In this document: piece after piece, positions 38,619-48,543 of the stretch
How the letters are laid out: every line of letters starts with the position of its first letter
How positions within the stretch are numbered: the stretch's first letter is position 1
Source of the DNA: Henriciella sp.
GTDB lineage: Bacteria; Pseudomonadota; Alphaproteobacteria; Caulobacterales; Hyphomonadaceae
DNA length: 64,000 bases
Direction: 5' to 3'
Assembly (NCBI GenBank): GCA_030066975.1
Contig: JASJAO010000004.1
Coordinates: forward strand, 406,795-470,794
Notes under the pieces: generated by a model
Seen by the model: only the letters and a program-made list of their open reading frames with translations
Told to the model about the DNA's origin: nothing
Database searches by the model: none
Made by a program: the position numbers and the translations under genes

Positions 38619-39269
38619 TTACGGAAAGATCGGTTCGTCATCGCCGGTTTGCCACTGTTTGAATTTCGGCATGATTGACACAAACAGCGCGCTGTCGAGG
38701 TGGCCGGCCAGCCAAGCCTGCAGGTTGGGTAAAGGCTGCGCGTCAAACCAGGCACGATCTGTGTTCGCAAACTGGCGAATGAAGGGAAAGATCGCGATAT
38801 CAGCGAGGCTCACCTGGTCGCCGAACAGAAATGGTGTATGGGAGAGGCGCTCGTCCAGTGTTTTCAGAAAAGCTACGCCCTTTGCGCGCTGCTCAATCGG
38901 ATCCACATTGTCGTAGCGATTGGGGTATTTGTAGCGATCAAGCGCTTGCTTGAACGGCCCATCATTTACCGCGATCAACTCCTGCATCTGCGCAAGCGTG
39001 CCGGACGCGGTTGATAACCACTGGTCCGGATCGTTCTGTTCCAGGCTCCACAACATCACGTCGAGACTTTCATCGATCACCCGTCCGTCTGCTTCAACGA
39101 TGACCGGCACCGTGCCTTTTGGTGAGGCTGCCAACATTTCCTCCGGTTTGTCGCGCAGTACGACTTCGCGCAGTCGGCAGGACATACCCGAAACAGCGAT
39201 CGCCATGCGTGCGCGCATCGCATAAGGACATCGCCGGAACGAATACAGGATGGGCAGCGTGTCGCTCAT
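38619..39269 (-). CDS. Glutathione S-transferase family protein
   Basis: A 216-residue GST-fold protein starting PILYSFRRCPYAMRARMAI. The CPYA segment resembles the omega/glutaredoxin-type catalytic cysteine, so it may perform thiol transfer rather than conjugation. GTVPVIVEADG and VIDESLDVMLW follow. The gene shares an ATGA overlap with trhO upstream and is convergent with alaS. Confidence 0.9.
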   Translation of the reverse strand: MSDTLPILYSFRRCPYAMRARMAIAVSGMSCRLREVVLRDKPEEMLAASPKGTVPVIVEADGRVIDESLDVMLWSLEQNDPDQWLSTASGTLAQMQELIAVNDGPFKQALDRYKYPNRYDNVDPIEQRAKGVAFLKTLDERLSHTPFLFGDQVSLADIAIFPFIRQFANTDRAWFDAQPLPNLQAWLAGHLDSALFVSIMPKFKQWQTGDDEPIFP

Positions 39270-40222
39270 GCCGTTTGTCGCTTGCGAGGCTGCATGACCA
39301 CTTCATCGCCGAGGTGGGTCTCGCCGCGGGCTTTGGCGAGGGCCACCTGTTTCTGGCGCTCGCGCAAGGCTGCGCGTTTGCGATCACTCAGCGTGTCGGC
39401 GCAGTGGGGGCAGCTGACCCCCTCTTCATAGCCGGGATGAGCCCGATCGGCCGGACTGACAGGAAAACGGCAGCCATGGCAAAGCTGATAGTCGCCTTGT
39501 TTTAGGCCATGTCCGACGGAGACGCGATCATCGAACACGAAACACTCTCCGTGCCAGAGGCTTTCGGGTTCCGGCACCGTCTCCAGATATTTCAGGATAC
39601 CGCCCTGGAGATGAAACACGTCGTCAATGCCTACGGATTTTACGTAGGACGTTGCCTTTTCGCAGCGAATGCCGCCGGTGCAGAACATGGCGACTTTCGG
39701 CGTGCGTCCTTCGGCTTCAAGCTTGGCCTTGAAGGCGTCAAACCATTCGGGGAATTCGCGAAAGGTCGTGGTTTCCGGGTCGATGGCGCCTTCGAATGTG
39801 CCGAGCTCGACCTCATAATCGTTGCGCGTGTCGATCACGACTGTGTCAGGGTCCTGGATCAGGGCGTTCCAGTCTGACGGTTCAACATAGTTGCCAACCA
39901 CACATGTGGGGTCTGTCCCCGGCACACCCATGGTTACAATCTCGCTCTTCAATCGAACCTTGAGGCGCAGAAAGGGCATGTCGCGCGCCGATGACGCTTT
40001 GCTGTCGAGATCAGAGCAGCCCGGAAGCGCTTTCAGAGCGGCGAGTGCGGCATCCATGTTCTTGTCCGGGCCGGCAATCGTCCCGTTCAAACCTTCGGTC
40101 GCGAGCAGCACCGTGCCTTTGACACCAAGCGTCGCCAAGGCCTCCTGCAGCGGGGCTTGCAAGGCCGCAGGATCGTCGAAGCGGACGAACTTGTAAAAGG
40201 CAATCACACGGATCTTGGTCAT
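39266..40222 (-). CDS. trhO: tRNA uridine(34) hydroxylase (rhodanese-like, UPF0176)
   Basis: Oxygen-dependent 5-hydroxylation of U34, a first step toward mo5U/cmo5U. The 318-residue protein has an N-terminal ferredoxin-like part, a rhodanese domain with active Cys181 in FCTGGIRCEKA, and a C-terminal cysteine cluster (CHGCRFP, CPHCADTL) likely to bind zinc. Length and layout match the family. It is coupled to the downstream GST gene. Confidence 0.93.
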   Translation of the reverse strand: MTKIRVIAFYKFVRFDDPAALQAPLQEALATLGVKGTVLLATEGLNGTIAGPDKNMDAALAALKALPGCSDLDSKASSARDMPFLRLKVRLKSEIVTMGVPGTDPTCVVGNYVEPSDWNALIQDPDTVVIDTRNDYEVELGTFEGAIDPETTTFREFPEWFDAFKAKLEAEGRTPKVAMFCTGGIRCEKATSYVKSVGIDDVFHLQGGILKYLETVPEPESLWHGECFVFDDRVSVGHGLKQGDYQLCHGCRFPVSPADRAHPGYEEGVSCPHCADTLSDRKRAALRERQKQVALAKARGETHLGDEVVMQPRKRQTA

Positions 40223-40249
40223 GCGCGCCTTATGCCAAAATTGTCTGGC

Positions 40250-41044
40250 TCACGCTATGCGTTGTTTCAGAAAGCTGATTACATCCACCAGCTTCTGCTT
40301 GGTGACGCTGTCGTCGGCGTCAACCAGATCTGCGGTGAGGACAGAGTGCGGATACTTTAACGGTCCGTCTGGATGCCGGTGCTCGTCCTCAATCACATGT
40401 TCATCCAACCTGTCGGCGCCGACCACGCCGCGAATGGCATCGAAGCGGGCGGCTGTGCACAATTTGTCTCCGCGAAACCGCAGCGCCATCACGTCCGTAT
40501 CGCCGTTTGCGAGTTGAGTGCGTTCAGCAGCATCCATCTGCAGATGGCCGTCGCGGTTCTTGAACGGCGTCGAGGCCGGAAGTCCGGGCTGGGAGGTCAC
40601 TGGCGCTTTCACCCACGGGTCGACCGCCAGGGTTAGGGCGAAATTACCCGTCATACACATGCCGATTGTGCCGACCCCGCCGCCGCCGGTTTCGGTGCTG
40701 AGGTTACGGGCCAGAGCCCGAAGCCACTGCGTCACCGGGCCCGGATCATTCTGTTTGAACAGATGGATTTCCCGGCTGATACAGGCTTGCAGGGTCAGCT
40801 TTCCAAGCGATGGCTTGGTTGGGATGGCTTTGCGCCCAAACAGATCCGGCGCCCAGACGGTGAAGTGCTCCGCCAGCCAGTTTGCGAGGCGCCAGAATTC
40901 CGGGGTCATGCCGGGTAACTCGTGCATTAGAAGAACACCGGGGCCATTGCCGCCGACAAAGACCGAGTGCTCGATATCTTTGTCCTGAAACAGGAAGTGC
41001 TCGCCAAACGGCGTGGTATTGGCTGGGCCGAGTGCAGTGGTCAT
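40250..41044 (-). CDS. Dienelactone-hydrolase family protein
   Basis: A 264-residue alpha/beta hydrolase with the cysteine nucleophile form of the family (GTIGMCMTGNFALTLA) and VLLMHELPGM near the start. Dienelactone hydrolase opens lactones in aromatic breakdown, but this protein lies beside a CoA-transferase gene rather than a ring-cleavage cluster, so the substrate is uncertain. It begins directly after the CoA-transferase stop. Confidence 0.85.
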   Translation of the reverse strand: MTTALGPANTTPFGEHFLFQDKDIEHSVFVGGNGPGVLLMHELPGMTPEFWRLANWLAEHFTVWAPDLFGRKAIPTKPSLGKLTLQACISREIHLFKQNDPGPVTQWLRALARNLSTETGGGGVGTIGMCMTGNFALTLAVDPWVKAPVTSQPGLPASTPFKNRDGHLQMDAAERTQLANGDTDVMALRFRGDKLCTAARFDAIRGVVGADRLDEHVIEDEHRHPDGPLKYPHSVLTADLVDADDSVTKQKLVDVISFLKQRIA

Positions 41045-42217
41045 CTACAGCCCCAGACTGGCCAATACCGTGTCTGTATCCGCGCCAAGACGGGGCGGAT
41101 CAAGCGCGACATCCGCGGGCGTTTTCGAGAAGCTGACGGGGTGTTTCATGCTGCGATAGGGACCGGCTTCGGGGTGATGGCGCTCTTCGAAAAAGCCAAC
41201 GGCAGAGAGATGCTCGTCGCTCAGCACGTCAACCATCTGATTGAACCGCATGGCCGGAATGTTGGCTTGATCCAACAGGGTGAGCCACTCATCCGTCGTT
41301 TTCTGTTGAGCGACCTCCCCGATAATCGCATAGAGGTCAGTAATGTTCTCGGTGCGGGCGGCGTAGGTTGAAAAGCGCGGATCTTCAAACACGCCTTTTC
41401 GGCCGCCCATCTCGAAGAAGGTTTCCCACTGATCATCTGAATAGGGCACAAGCGCGATATAGCCATCTTTGGTCTTGTAAGGCTTGCGATTGGCGTTGAC
41501 GGAGCGGGTATAGGCGACCTTGCCATTGCCGGGCAGGAAGGTCTCGCCATACAGGTTCTCCACCATGTTGAAGAAGGTGAAGGTCTCCAGCATTGGCACG
41601 GACACAAACTGTCCTTCTCCGGTTTTCTGCCGGTGAAAGAGTGCGGCCAGCGTGGCATAGGTTGCGAACAGGCCAACAGTCTTGTCGGCCACCAGGCTTG
41701 GCGCATAGGACGGGGCGCTGCCATCCCGCATCATTGATAGATGGGCAAACCCGGAGGCGGCCTGAATAAGGTCGTCATAAGCCTGACGTTTCTCATAGGG
41801 CCCGCCAGCCCCGAAACCGGCGCAATGGACATAGACGATGGACGGATTGATCGCCTTGACGCTGTCATAATCGAGCCCAAGCCGTGCCATGCCTGCCAGG
41901 CGGACATTGTGAAAGAAGACATCGGCATCTTTTAGCAGGGCGGTCAGCGCAGTTTTCCCTTGATCGGACTTTGCATCGAGTTGAACCGAGCGTTTGTTGC
42001 GATTGAGATTGGTATAGATCGGGCCAAGATCGCCGGTTGGAGACTTGCCAGCATAGCGCATGATGTCGCCCGCTTTTCCGCTCTGTCCGGACTCGATCTT
42101 GATGACGTCGGCGCCGAGATCACCAAAGATCAGGGTTGCGAGCGGGCCGAGCACCACGCTCGACATGTCGATAATCTTGACCCCGGAGAGGGGGCCTGGT
42201 CTTGCGCTTTCAGTCAT
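41045..42217 (-). CDS. CaiB/BaiF-family CoA-transferase
   Basis: A 390-residue class III CoA-transferase: VKIIDMSSVVLGPLATLIFG and LGADVIKIESG at the start, VHCAGFGAGGPYEKRQAYDD with the expected catalytic Asp in the middle. The acid/CoA pair is unknown; alpha-methylacyl-CoA racemase-like activity is also possible within the family. Directly followed by the hydrolase gene, so the two probably act in one pathway. Confidence 0.9.
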   Translation of the reverse strand: MTESARPGPLSGVKIIDMSSVVLGPLATLIFGDLGADVIKIESGQSGKAGDIMRYAGKSPTGDLGPIYTNLNRNKRSVQLDAKSDQGKTALTALLKDADVFFHNVRLAGMARLGLDYDSVKAINPSIVYVHCAGFGAGGPYEKRQAYDDLIQAASGFAHLSMMRDGSAPSYAPSLVADKTVGLFATYATLAALFHRQKTGEGQFVSVPMLETFTFFNMVENLYGETFLPGNGKVAYTRSVNANRKPYKTKDGYIALVPYSDDQWETFFEMGGRKGVFEDPRFSTYAARTENITDLYAIIGEVAQQKTTDEWLTLLDQANIPAMRFNQMVDVLSDEHLSAVGFFEERHHPEAGPYRSMKHPVSFSKTPADVALDPPRLGADTDTVLASLGL

Positions 42218-42304
42218 AGGGGTCCGTCCTGTTCGTTTAGAACAAGACTAAAACTGTTCTCGCTACGTCATGACAAGCGCCTGTAAGAGCACTGGTCGAT
42301 GCCC

Positions 42305-45139
42305 CTATCCATAGGCGCCATAGGCCTGGCTGATCGCCAGGGTGATCGTGTGGAACTGGCGATCGATCTGTTCCAGAGGCTGAATGATTTCACGGTGTAA
42401 CTGATCGTAACCATTCGCCGGATTTCCAGCCATATGGCCAGGTTCGGAGAGGTCACGCAGCGGCCCCTCGTCGCCTTGCGAAGCCGGGAAGATGTGGCAC
42501 AACACATCGATCGCGTCGCCAATCTGCATCGACTTGATCAGGTTCATGATGTCCTCCACGCTTGCCTCATGGCGGCGCGATACGAGTGGAAGTTCGCCAG
42601 CCAGGGCGAGCGCTTTCATCATCAGCGCCTGACGGATCGCGTGCAGAACATGGATGTTCAGTCTTTGCTCGTGGCGTTCATTTGCACTTGGGGCATCCTG
42701 AATGCGCGCCAGCAGCGGATCAAGTTTGCGCAGGTCAATGCTGAGCTTGTTCGCGACCTTTTCGAACGAGGTGTTGGTCTGGCGATCTTGCAGCAGATAG
42801 TAGATCCGGCGATAGGCCAGCGCCTTGTCGCCGTCCGCATCCCGGGTCATCGCGACCCAGAAACTCGGATCATATATGGCCGCATAAGCCCGCAAGACCG
42901 GTACGCTAGTGATATTGCGTGCCGTGGACGCGAGCTTCATCAAGCCTTGCATACGGGTTGACGACTGCACCAGCTCGCTCACTTGTTCCTGTTCGCGGCG
43001 CAGCGCCGAGCCGATCCCGGCGGCGGTATTGATCGGAATACCCAGCTGCTGCAGCGTTGCATTGTGTGATATGGCTCGCAGTGATCTCGGCCCGCTTGGC
43101 CCTGATGAGCGCCGGCGCTGGCGGGAGCCGGCCTTGATCAGAAAGTTCGTCGCGAAGTCGCCGAGAATGTGACCATAGTCCTCATCTGCAAACAGGCGTT
43201 CATGCCAGTTGCGCAAGTCTCGATAGAGGTCCCAGACCAGATCGGTTCGGTCGTAAAACGGATCATCGCCGGCGTCGGGCTCAGACAAGAGGTGGCTGGC
43301 AAAGGCGCAATAGGTTGCTTTCGCGAGGTTCGGATTGGCAAAGTGCAGGAAGCCGTCACCGCCCTGAAAACTGACTTCATGGCGCAGCGGCACGCCGCGA
43401 TCACGCGATTGTTGGCGGGCCCAGTGGGACAGAAGATGGTCGAAACGCTGTTTGAAACTGCCGGGCCATGCGCCGCGCCCCATGGACTCGCCATGCGTGT
43501 TAAAAATCAACAGCGAAAGCGGCTCTCCGGTGTCAGCCACAGCGCGGCTGATCAGATTGTGGATCCGCTCAATCGCCATATCGGCAGAGACTTGCCCGAT
43601 AAAGCGCCCGGCGTCGGAAAATCCAAGTTGCACGGACAGATACCCACGCCCGCGCAGATAGGTCAGATACTCCGGTTCGGCCAGCAATTGCTCAATGAAC
43701 CGGCCGCCGGTTTCCAGCGCTTCGGGAGTCTCGAACAGGGGCGAGATATCCAGCGATTGGTCCACGCCATACTGGCGCGCCAGATACAGCGCGCCCATAA
43801 CCGTGGCCGGATTTTCACTTTCAGCGATCAGGAAACGGATCGGGGCATCGCTATCAATGTGCTTGAGGAACTGCGCACACATCATGAACTGACGTCGCGC
43901 CGTGGACTGCTCGAGCATCAGATCCGCAAAATTGACCGGAAGCGGTGCATCGGTTGCCGCCAGCGCCGCCAGATCGCTGAGCGCGCTTCGTCCGAGGTCC
44001 CGATTTTCGGTGTCCAGACCGAGATCCCGGCGGATCACCGTTCCGATCTGGGCCGCATTCAGACGAAGGTGGATCCGGGCGGTGCCAAATCGCAGAGTTT
44101 CGATTTGGGTTCGCAGGATAATGATGGCGCGCGCCTGCTCATCGGTCAGAGCCGGGTTCTGCAGGATACGGGTGAGGGCGGCGACAATGGACTCTGAACT
44201 GGTCAGACGGGCCGGGTTGGCGGTCGTCAGCGTGTTGGCAGCTTTGACCAGGTTGTCGGCGACGGTCAGATCCGTTCGGAACACGTCCGCATCGGCCTCT
44301 GTCAGTTCTGCGGCAGACAACAGGCGCTGGGCGATATGATTGAGATCGGAGCCAGCCACCGCCTCAATCCCGTCCATAAGCGCCAGCATCCGTGTGCCAT
44401 AGCGGTGAAGCTGATCGGCCTTTTCCTGAAGGCGTAATGCGAAAGACTGCGACCAGTGAATATCGGTACGCCCGTCCAGATCATAGCCCACCCAGCTCGC
44501 AATCGTGGGGGCAGAGATTTGTAGTGTCTTCCAGGTATCAGGAAAATGGGCTTTGGCGACATCAAGGACGAGACCGGTATAGAGGTCATGCGCCTCCTGG
44601 GCGCAGCTGATCGCGGCCTGAGCTTCGGCATGTTCACCCGGAAGAGAGATGAGGTCAGACCATTCTCGACCATCGCGTTTAAGCTCCGCCTCCAAAGCGG
44701 TGCGTGCCTCGGGGGAGGGGGTGCTGACATGGTCTGCCAATGCGGCGCGCGCGTCGCGGGACATTGCAAAGGTCGGGTGCGCGGTGAACACGATCCCGCC
44801 CGTGGGGGTCTCCAGTGCGGTTTTGAAAGTTTCCCAGCCTTGTTCGGCGATGGCGTTCAACTGGCTCTTCAGGTCTTCGACCATCGAAAGGCCTTCGCCG
44901 CCGTGCTGTTGGCGAAACCGGTTAGCGCGTTCCTCGACCAGATCGGAATAAATTACCTGAACGACCTCGCCGAGATAATCGATGTCGATCTCGCCACGCT
45001 CCAGGCTCCGAAACACCTCATGTGCGTAGGTAAAGACCGAGTTGGTCAGAGGGTTGGCATCAATCTGGCTGGCGTGACGGCGCAGCGCCTCTTTTGCCGT
45101 ATCGACGGCTGATTGGGGAGATGTGTCTAACGGGCTCAT
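42305..45139 (-). CDS. ppc: Phosphoenolpyruvate-carboxylase-like protein, divergent
   Basis: A 944-residue protein collinear with PEP carboxylase, which makes oxaloacetate from PEP and bicarbonate. Matching segments are FTAHPTFAM near residue 120, GFSDAGRFIG near 500 and HGESMGRGAWPG near 546. They differ from the usual TAHPTE, GYSDSxKDxG and HGRGGxxGRGG, and the C terminus reads AYGAYG instead of the conserved MRNTG-type end. Activity is therefore not assured. ATG 45139 is used; an in-frame upstream extension looks noncoding. Confidence 0.82.
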   Translation of the reverse strand: MSPLDTSPQSAVDTAKEALRRHASQIDANPLTNSVFTYAHEVFRSLERGEIDIDYLGEVVQVIYSDLVEERANRFRQQHGGEGLSMVEDLKSQLNAIAEQGWETFKTALETPTGGIVFTAHPTFAMSRDARAALADHVSTPSPEARTALEAELKRDGREWSDLISLPGEHAEAQAAISCAQEAHDLYTGLVLDVAKAHFPDTWKTLQISAPTIASWVGYDLDGRTDIHWSQSFALRLQEKADQLHRYGTRMLALMDGIEAVAGSDLNHIAQRLLSAAELTEADADVFRTDLTVADNLVKAANTLTTANPARLTSSESIVAALTRILQNPALTDEQARAIIILRTQIETLRFGTARIHLRLNAAQIGTVIRRDLGLDTENRDLGRSALSDLAALAATDAPLPVNFADLMLEQSTARRQFMMCAQFLKHIDSDAPIRFLIAESENPATVMGALYLARQYGVDQSLDISPLFETPEALETGGRFIEQLLAEPEYLTYLRGRGYLSVQLGFSDAGRFIGQVSADMAIERIHNLISRAVADTGEPLSLLIFNTHGESMGRGAWPGSFKQRFDHLLSHWARQQSRDRGVPLRHEVSFQGGDGFLHFANPNLAKATYCAFASHLLSEPDAGDDPFYDRTDLVWDLYRDLRNWHERLFADEDYGHILGDFATNFLIKAGSRQRRRSSGPSGPRSLRAISHNATLQQLGIPINTAAGIGSALRREQEQVSELVQSSTRMQGLMKLASTARNITSVPVLRAYAAIYDPSFWVAMTRDADGDKALAYRRIYYLLQDRQTNTSFEKVANKLSIDLRKLDPLLARIQDAPSANERHEQRLNIHVLHAIRQALMMKALALAGELPLVSRRHEASVEDIMNLIKSMQIGDAIDVLCHIFPASQGDEGPLRDLSEPGHMAGNPANGYDQLHREIIQPLEQIDRQFHTITLAISQAYGAYG

Positions 45140-45309
45140 GCGGCCACTGTTAGCAGGGTTTCCGCAGAGAGATAGGGGCTTTGTGTCCGGACCCCTCAAA
45201 ATGCCCTAAGACCGGTCAAGTGTCCCTGGTTATCGCATCTAAAACCATCGACCGTTCAAGGGTTTACTCGCCAAAGCCCTGGTCTTGCAAGCTCATACCA
45301 CTGAGCGGC

Positions 45310-46824
45310 TCAAGCGAACTCCACCACATTTACAGGCTCGGTGCTCGTAACATTGACAGGCAGGCCGATCGGGCTGTCTTCCTCAAGCAGGCGCGGCAAT
45401 GCGGTGTCAGCGGCAAGCGCTAGAAACCGTTTGCCCTCGCTCGTGCGAACCATCAGCAGACCTTTATCTGGGCCGTCTTTGCCATAGGTCACGGTGAAGG
45501 TTTCCACCGTTCCGGATGTCGGCGCGGTTTCGGTTGGCACCAGATCCTCCGACCGCCGCTTCGCGATCGTCTCTGTTGGCGTAAACGTGTCCGGGCGCGC
45601 CGAAGACCAGATCCCCGCCGCCTCCTTGCTCATCCAGCCCCCATTCGCGAGCACGAGCCCGTACTGTCCCTGATTGGCGCGAAGTTTCTCCGCCATCGTG
45701 GCGACACCGTGCATGGAGTAATTGTTGCCAGGGCCGCCAAAGAAGGGCAATCCGCCGGTCACTGTCAGCGCGCGAGGATCGCTTGCCGGATCGATGCCGA
45801 GCGCTTGGGTCGCGCAGGTCACTGCACAAGGAAAACAAGAATAGAGGTCAAACAGGTCCATGTCTGAGGCCGCCATGCCCGCTTGTGCCAATGCGCGGTC
45901 AAGCGCTGTCTTCATCGCCCAGGATTCAGTATAGCTTTCCCGTTCGACAAAGAAGCTGTCCTCAGCTTCTCCACTACCATGCAGATAAACCCGCTTTTCT
46001 GTCGGGATGCCAAGCGCATCGGCTTTGTCTTCGGACATGATAATCAAGGCCGCGCCCAGATTCACAGCATCCTGAGCCATATGCCATTTCAGCAGCGGGT
46101 CTGCGAACGGGTAATTCTTGCGACTTGGTGTGGCGAGGAACGCGGCATCAAAATCGATCTTAAACTGGCTGTAGGGATTCTGAAGCGCTGTTTGGGCAAA
46201 GGGCTCCCACAGCTCCGATATCGCTTGGCGATGTTCGGTTCGAGTGCGTCCGGCTTTAGCAGCAAGCGCGTTTTCAATCATCGCGTAGAACCAGGCGGGA
46301 ATGAACAGCCCGTGCGCGATCTCCGTCTTGTTGACCAGGCGGCTGCCAAGGCCGCGATCGTCGAACGGACGATCACTTTCTCCTGTCCAATCAATCTCCA
46401 GGCCAAGCTTGCGGGCCGCTTTTGAGCTTTTCACCGCTTCTGAGCCGCTGATCAGGGCGCACTCGGTCTCTCCGGCATAGATACGCGAGGCCATTTCGTT
46501 GATGTTCTGCTGACCGGTCTGGCCACCCGATATCGAATAGATCGCCGCTTCGGGCGACATACCGAGCGCCTCTGACAGTGTGCCGGGATAGTTGGTGTTC
46601 TTGCCATGCGGATAACGGGCATTTGGATAGGAGTCGTCGGTTGTGCGCGTCACGCACACTGTATCCACGTCAGCGGCAGAAATACCGGCATCGGCCAATG
46701 CGCGGGTGCTCGCGTCAATACAAAGGCTGAGTGGGGAAGGGGCATCTTCGATCGGTTGCGATCCGTCCCAGTGATCGACGACTTGTCCGACACCTACCAG
46801 AACCGGCATTGATCCTTGTGCCAT
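45310..46824 (-). CDS. Thiolase-like protein (acetyl-CoA acetyltransferase family)
   Basis: A 504-residue thiolase-fold protein with an extra C-terminal domain of about 90 residues. The position of the acyl-accepting cysteine reads ISGGQTGQQ, without cysteine, and the family GHPxGxTG histidine motif is replaced by FGGPGNNYSMHG. It is related to SCP-x/type 1 thiolase-like proteins but may not cleave thioesters by the standard route. A clear GGAGG precedes the ATG. Confidence 0.85.
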   Translation of the reverse strand: MAQGSMPVLVGVGQVVDHWDGSQPIEDAPSPLSLCIDASTRALADAGISAADVDTVCVTRTTDDSYPNARYPHGKNTNYPGTLSEALGMSPEAAIYSISGGQTGQQNINEMASRIYAGETECALISGSEAVKSSKAARKLGLEIDWTGESDRPFDDRGLGSRLVNKTEIAHGLFIPAWFYAMIENALAAKAGRTRTEHRQAISELWEPFAQTALQNPYSQFKIDFDAAFLATPSRKNYPFADPLLKWHMAQDAVNLGAALIIMSEDKADALGIPTEKRVYLHGSGEAEDSFFVERESYTESWAMKTALDRALAQAGMAASDMDLFDLYSCFPCAVTCATQALGIDPASDPRALTVTGGLPFFGGPGNNYSMHGVATMAEKLRANQGQYGLVLANGGWMSKEAAGIWSSARPDTFTPTETIAKRRSEDLVPTETAPTSGTVETFTVTYGKDGPDKGLLMVRTSEGKRFLALAADTALPRLLEEDSPIGLPVNVTSTEPVNVVEFA

Positions 46825-46927
46825 TTCTTACCTCCATAGCCACTCTCATCAGAGTGCTGGAAGCGAAGACCGCCTTCAATCGGTACCGTTGGGGCAGAGG
46901 TGTAGAATTTTCGTCGGTCGACGCGCG

Positions 46928-47299
46928 TCAGGAATAGTCAGCAATCCTGGACAGCAGACGGCCCCGAAACTCAAAAAAGCTCGCGCCGCGGATCTTGATG
47001 GTTTCACCGGCTCGCACGCCATTTGGAAGGTCGACGGCGGCCTTACCTTCGAACTCAATCTCCGCCGCAGCTTTGCCTGTGCCGATCACCAGATTGATCA
47101 ATCGCTGGCGACGATAGGAAAACGCATTTCCGGAGAGTTCTGCCACCTCGCCCATTTGCGCACGCCCGACCAGTTTCATCGACTGACCCGCATTCGAGAT
47201 GTTCTCGAAAATCACATCCTCTGTGACGCAGTCCAGCATGCCCTCAATATCCCGGTCATTATAGCTCGAGATATAGCGGTTGATCGTGTCTTCATACAT
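46928..47299 (-). CDS. NTF2-like (SnoaL-type) protein
   Basis: A 123-residue protein with the cone-shaped NTF2-like fold: INRYISSYNDRDIEGMLDCV at the start and alternating strands after it. Members are small enzymes or ligand binders; nothing shows which. ATG 47299 has GGGAG 9 bases upstream; the longer frame, reaching into asd's leader, is rejected. It is divergent from asd. Confidence 0.8.
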   Translation of the reverse strand: MYEDTINRYISSYNDRDIEGMLDCVTEDVIFENISNAGQSMKLVGRAQMGEVAELSGNAFSYRRQRLINLVIGTGKAAAEIEFEGKAAVDLPNGVRAGETIKIRGASFFEFRGRLLSRIADYS

Positions 47300-47481
47300 G
47301 CGCGTGTGCTCCCACACTCCGCTCTCACTTTCAAGTCCGAGACGCGGCTTGACCATCAGCTGGGCAGAGCCAGACTCCTCGGCGCGCACGCGAACTTGTG
47401 AGTGTTCATAATATCGCCAGAGAGTTGCGTTAGCAGCTCGGGCGTGACAAGAGACCCGACCGCTGAATAGGAGACAGGAAC

Positions 47482-48516
47482 ATGGCCCTGAGAGTCGCTG
47501 TTGTTGGTGCAACCGGTAATGTTGGACGCGAGCTGTTCAATATTATGGATGAACGTGCCTTCCCTGCGGACAAGGTTCATGCCGTCGCCTCGCGTCGCTC
47601 CATTGGCCGCAAATGTTCCTATGGCGACAGAACGGTCATCTGCGAAGATTTGGCTGAGTTCGATTTCAGCCAGGTCGACGTCGTGTTGATGTCGGCGGGC
47701 GGTGCTATTTCCAAGGAATGGTCGCCAAAGATTGCCGCCGCAGGCGCCATCGTGATCGACAATTCCAGCAGCTGGCGGATGGACCCGGATGTGCCTCTGG
47801 TGGTACCGGAAGTAAATGGCGAAGCCGTCCTCGGCTATGGCAAGAAAGGCATCATCGCCAATCCAAACTGCTCGACCGCTCAGCTCGTTGTCGCCCTCGC
47901 GCCGCTGCATCAGGCCGCGGGAATCAAACGAGTTGTGGTTTCAACCTACCAATCCGCCTCTGGGGCAGGCAAAGCAGGCATGGATGAGCTCTGGACCCAG
48001 ACCAAGGGTATGTTCGTCAATGACAAGCCCACCCCGGATGTCTTCACTAAGCAGATTGCTTTCAACGTCATCCCGCAGATCGACGTGCCGATGGAAGACG
48101 GCTCCTTCAAGGAGGAGTGGAAAATGCGCATGGAGACCAAGAAAATCGTCGATGAGGCGATTGAATTGGTCGCCACCTGCGTGCGGGTGCCCGTGTTTGT
48201 TGGGCACTCCGAAGCCGTGAACGTGGAGTTTGAGGATCCATTGAGCGTCGAACAGGCGCGCGAGGTTCTACGCCATGCAGATGGGGTCCAGCTGATCGAC
48301 AATATCGAAGACGACCAGTTCGTGACGCCGGTCGAATGCGTTGGCGAATGGGCAAGCTATGTCAGTCGCGTACGTAAGGATCCAACCGTTGAAAACGGCC
48401 TGATCTTCTGGAACGTGTCAGACAATCTGCGCAAAGGGGCGGCGTTGAATGCGGTGCAGATCGCCGAGGAATTGATCAAGCGCGGTGTGCTGAAACCGGA
48501 ACTGGAAGTGGCTTAA
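47482..48516 (+). CDS. asd: Aspartate-semialdehyde dehydrogenase
   Basis: Reduces aspartyl phosphate to the semialdehyde for lysine, threonine and methionine synthesis. The 344-residue protein has the NADP motif GATGNVG (residues 9-15), catalytic Cys130 in NPNCSTAQL and the LWTQTKG to VNDKPTPDVF region typical of the Gram-positive/alphaproteobacterial subfamily. Start ATG is preceded by GGAGACAGGAAC. Confidence 0.96.
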   Translation: MALRVAVVGATGNVGRELFNIMDERAFPADKVHAVASRRSIGRKCSYGDRTVICEDLAEFDFSQVDVVLMSAGGAISKEWSPKIAAAGAIVIDNSSSWRMDPDVPLVVPEVNGEAVLGYGKKGIIANPNCSTAQLVVALAPLHQAAGIKRVVVSTYQSASGAGKAGMDELWTQTKGMFVNDKPTPDVFTKQIAFNVIPQIDVPMEDGSFKEEWKMRMETKKIVDEAIELVATCVRVPVFVGHSEAVNVEFEDPLSVEQAREVLRHADGVQLIDNIEDDQFVTPVECVGEWASYVSRVRKDPTVENGLIFWNVSDNLRKGAALNAVQIAEELIKRGVLKPELEVA

Positions 48517-48543
48517 GGTTAATCGCATCGGGAAGGAGATCAC

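Noticed and set aside
43169..44197. Long open frame antisense to the PEP-carboxylase-like gene
   Set aside because: It has no domain and lies fully within a well-supported gene.
47356..47910. Minus-strand frame overlapping the start of asd
   Set aside because: asd is certain on the plus strand; the frame is a shadow.
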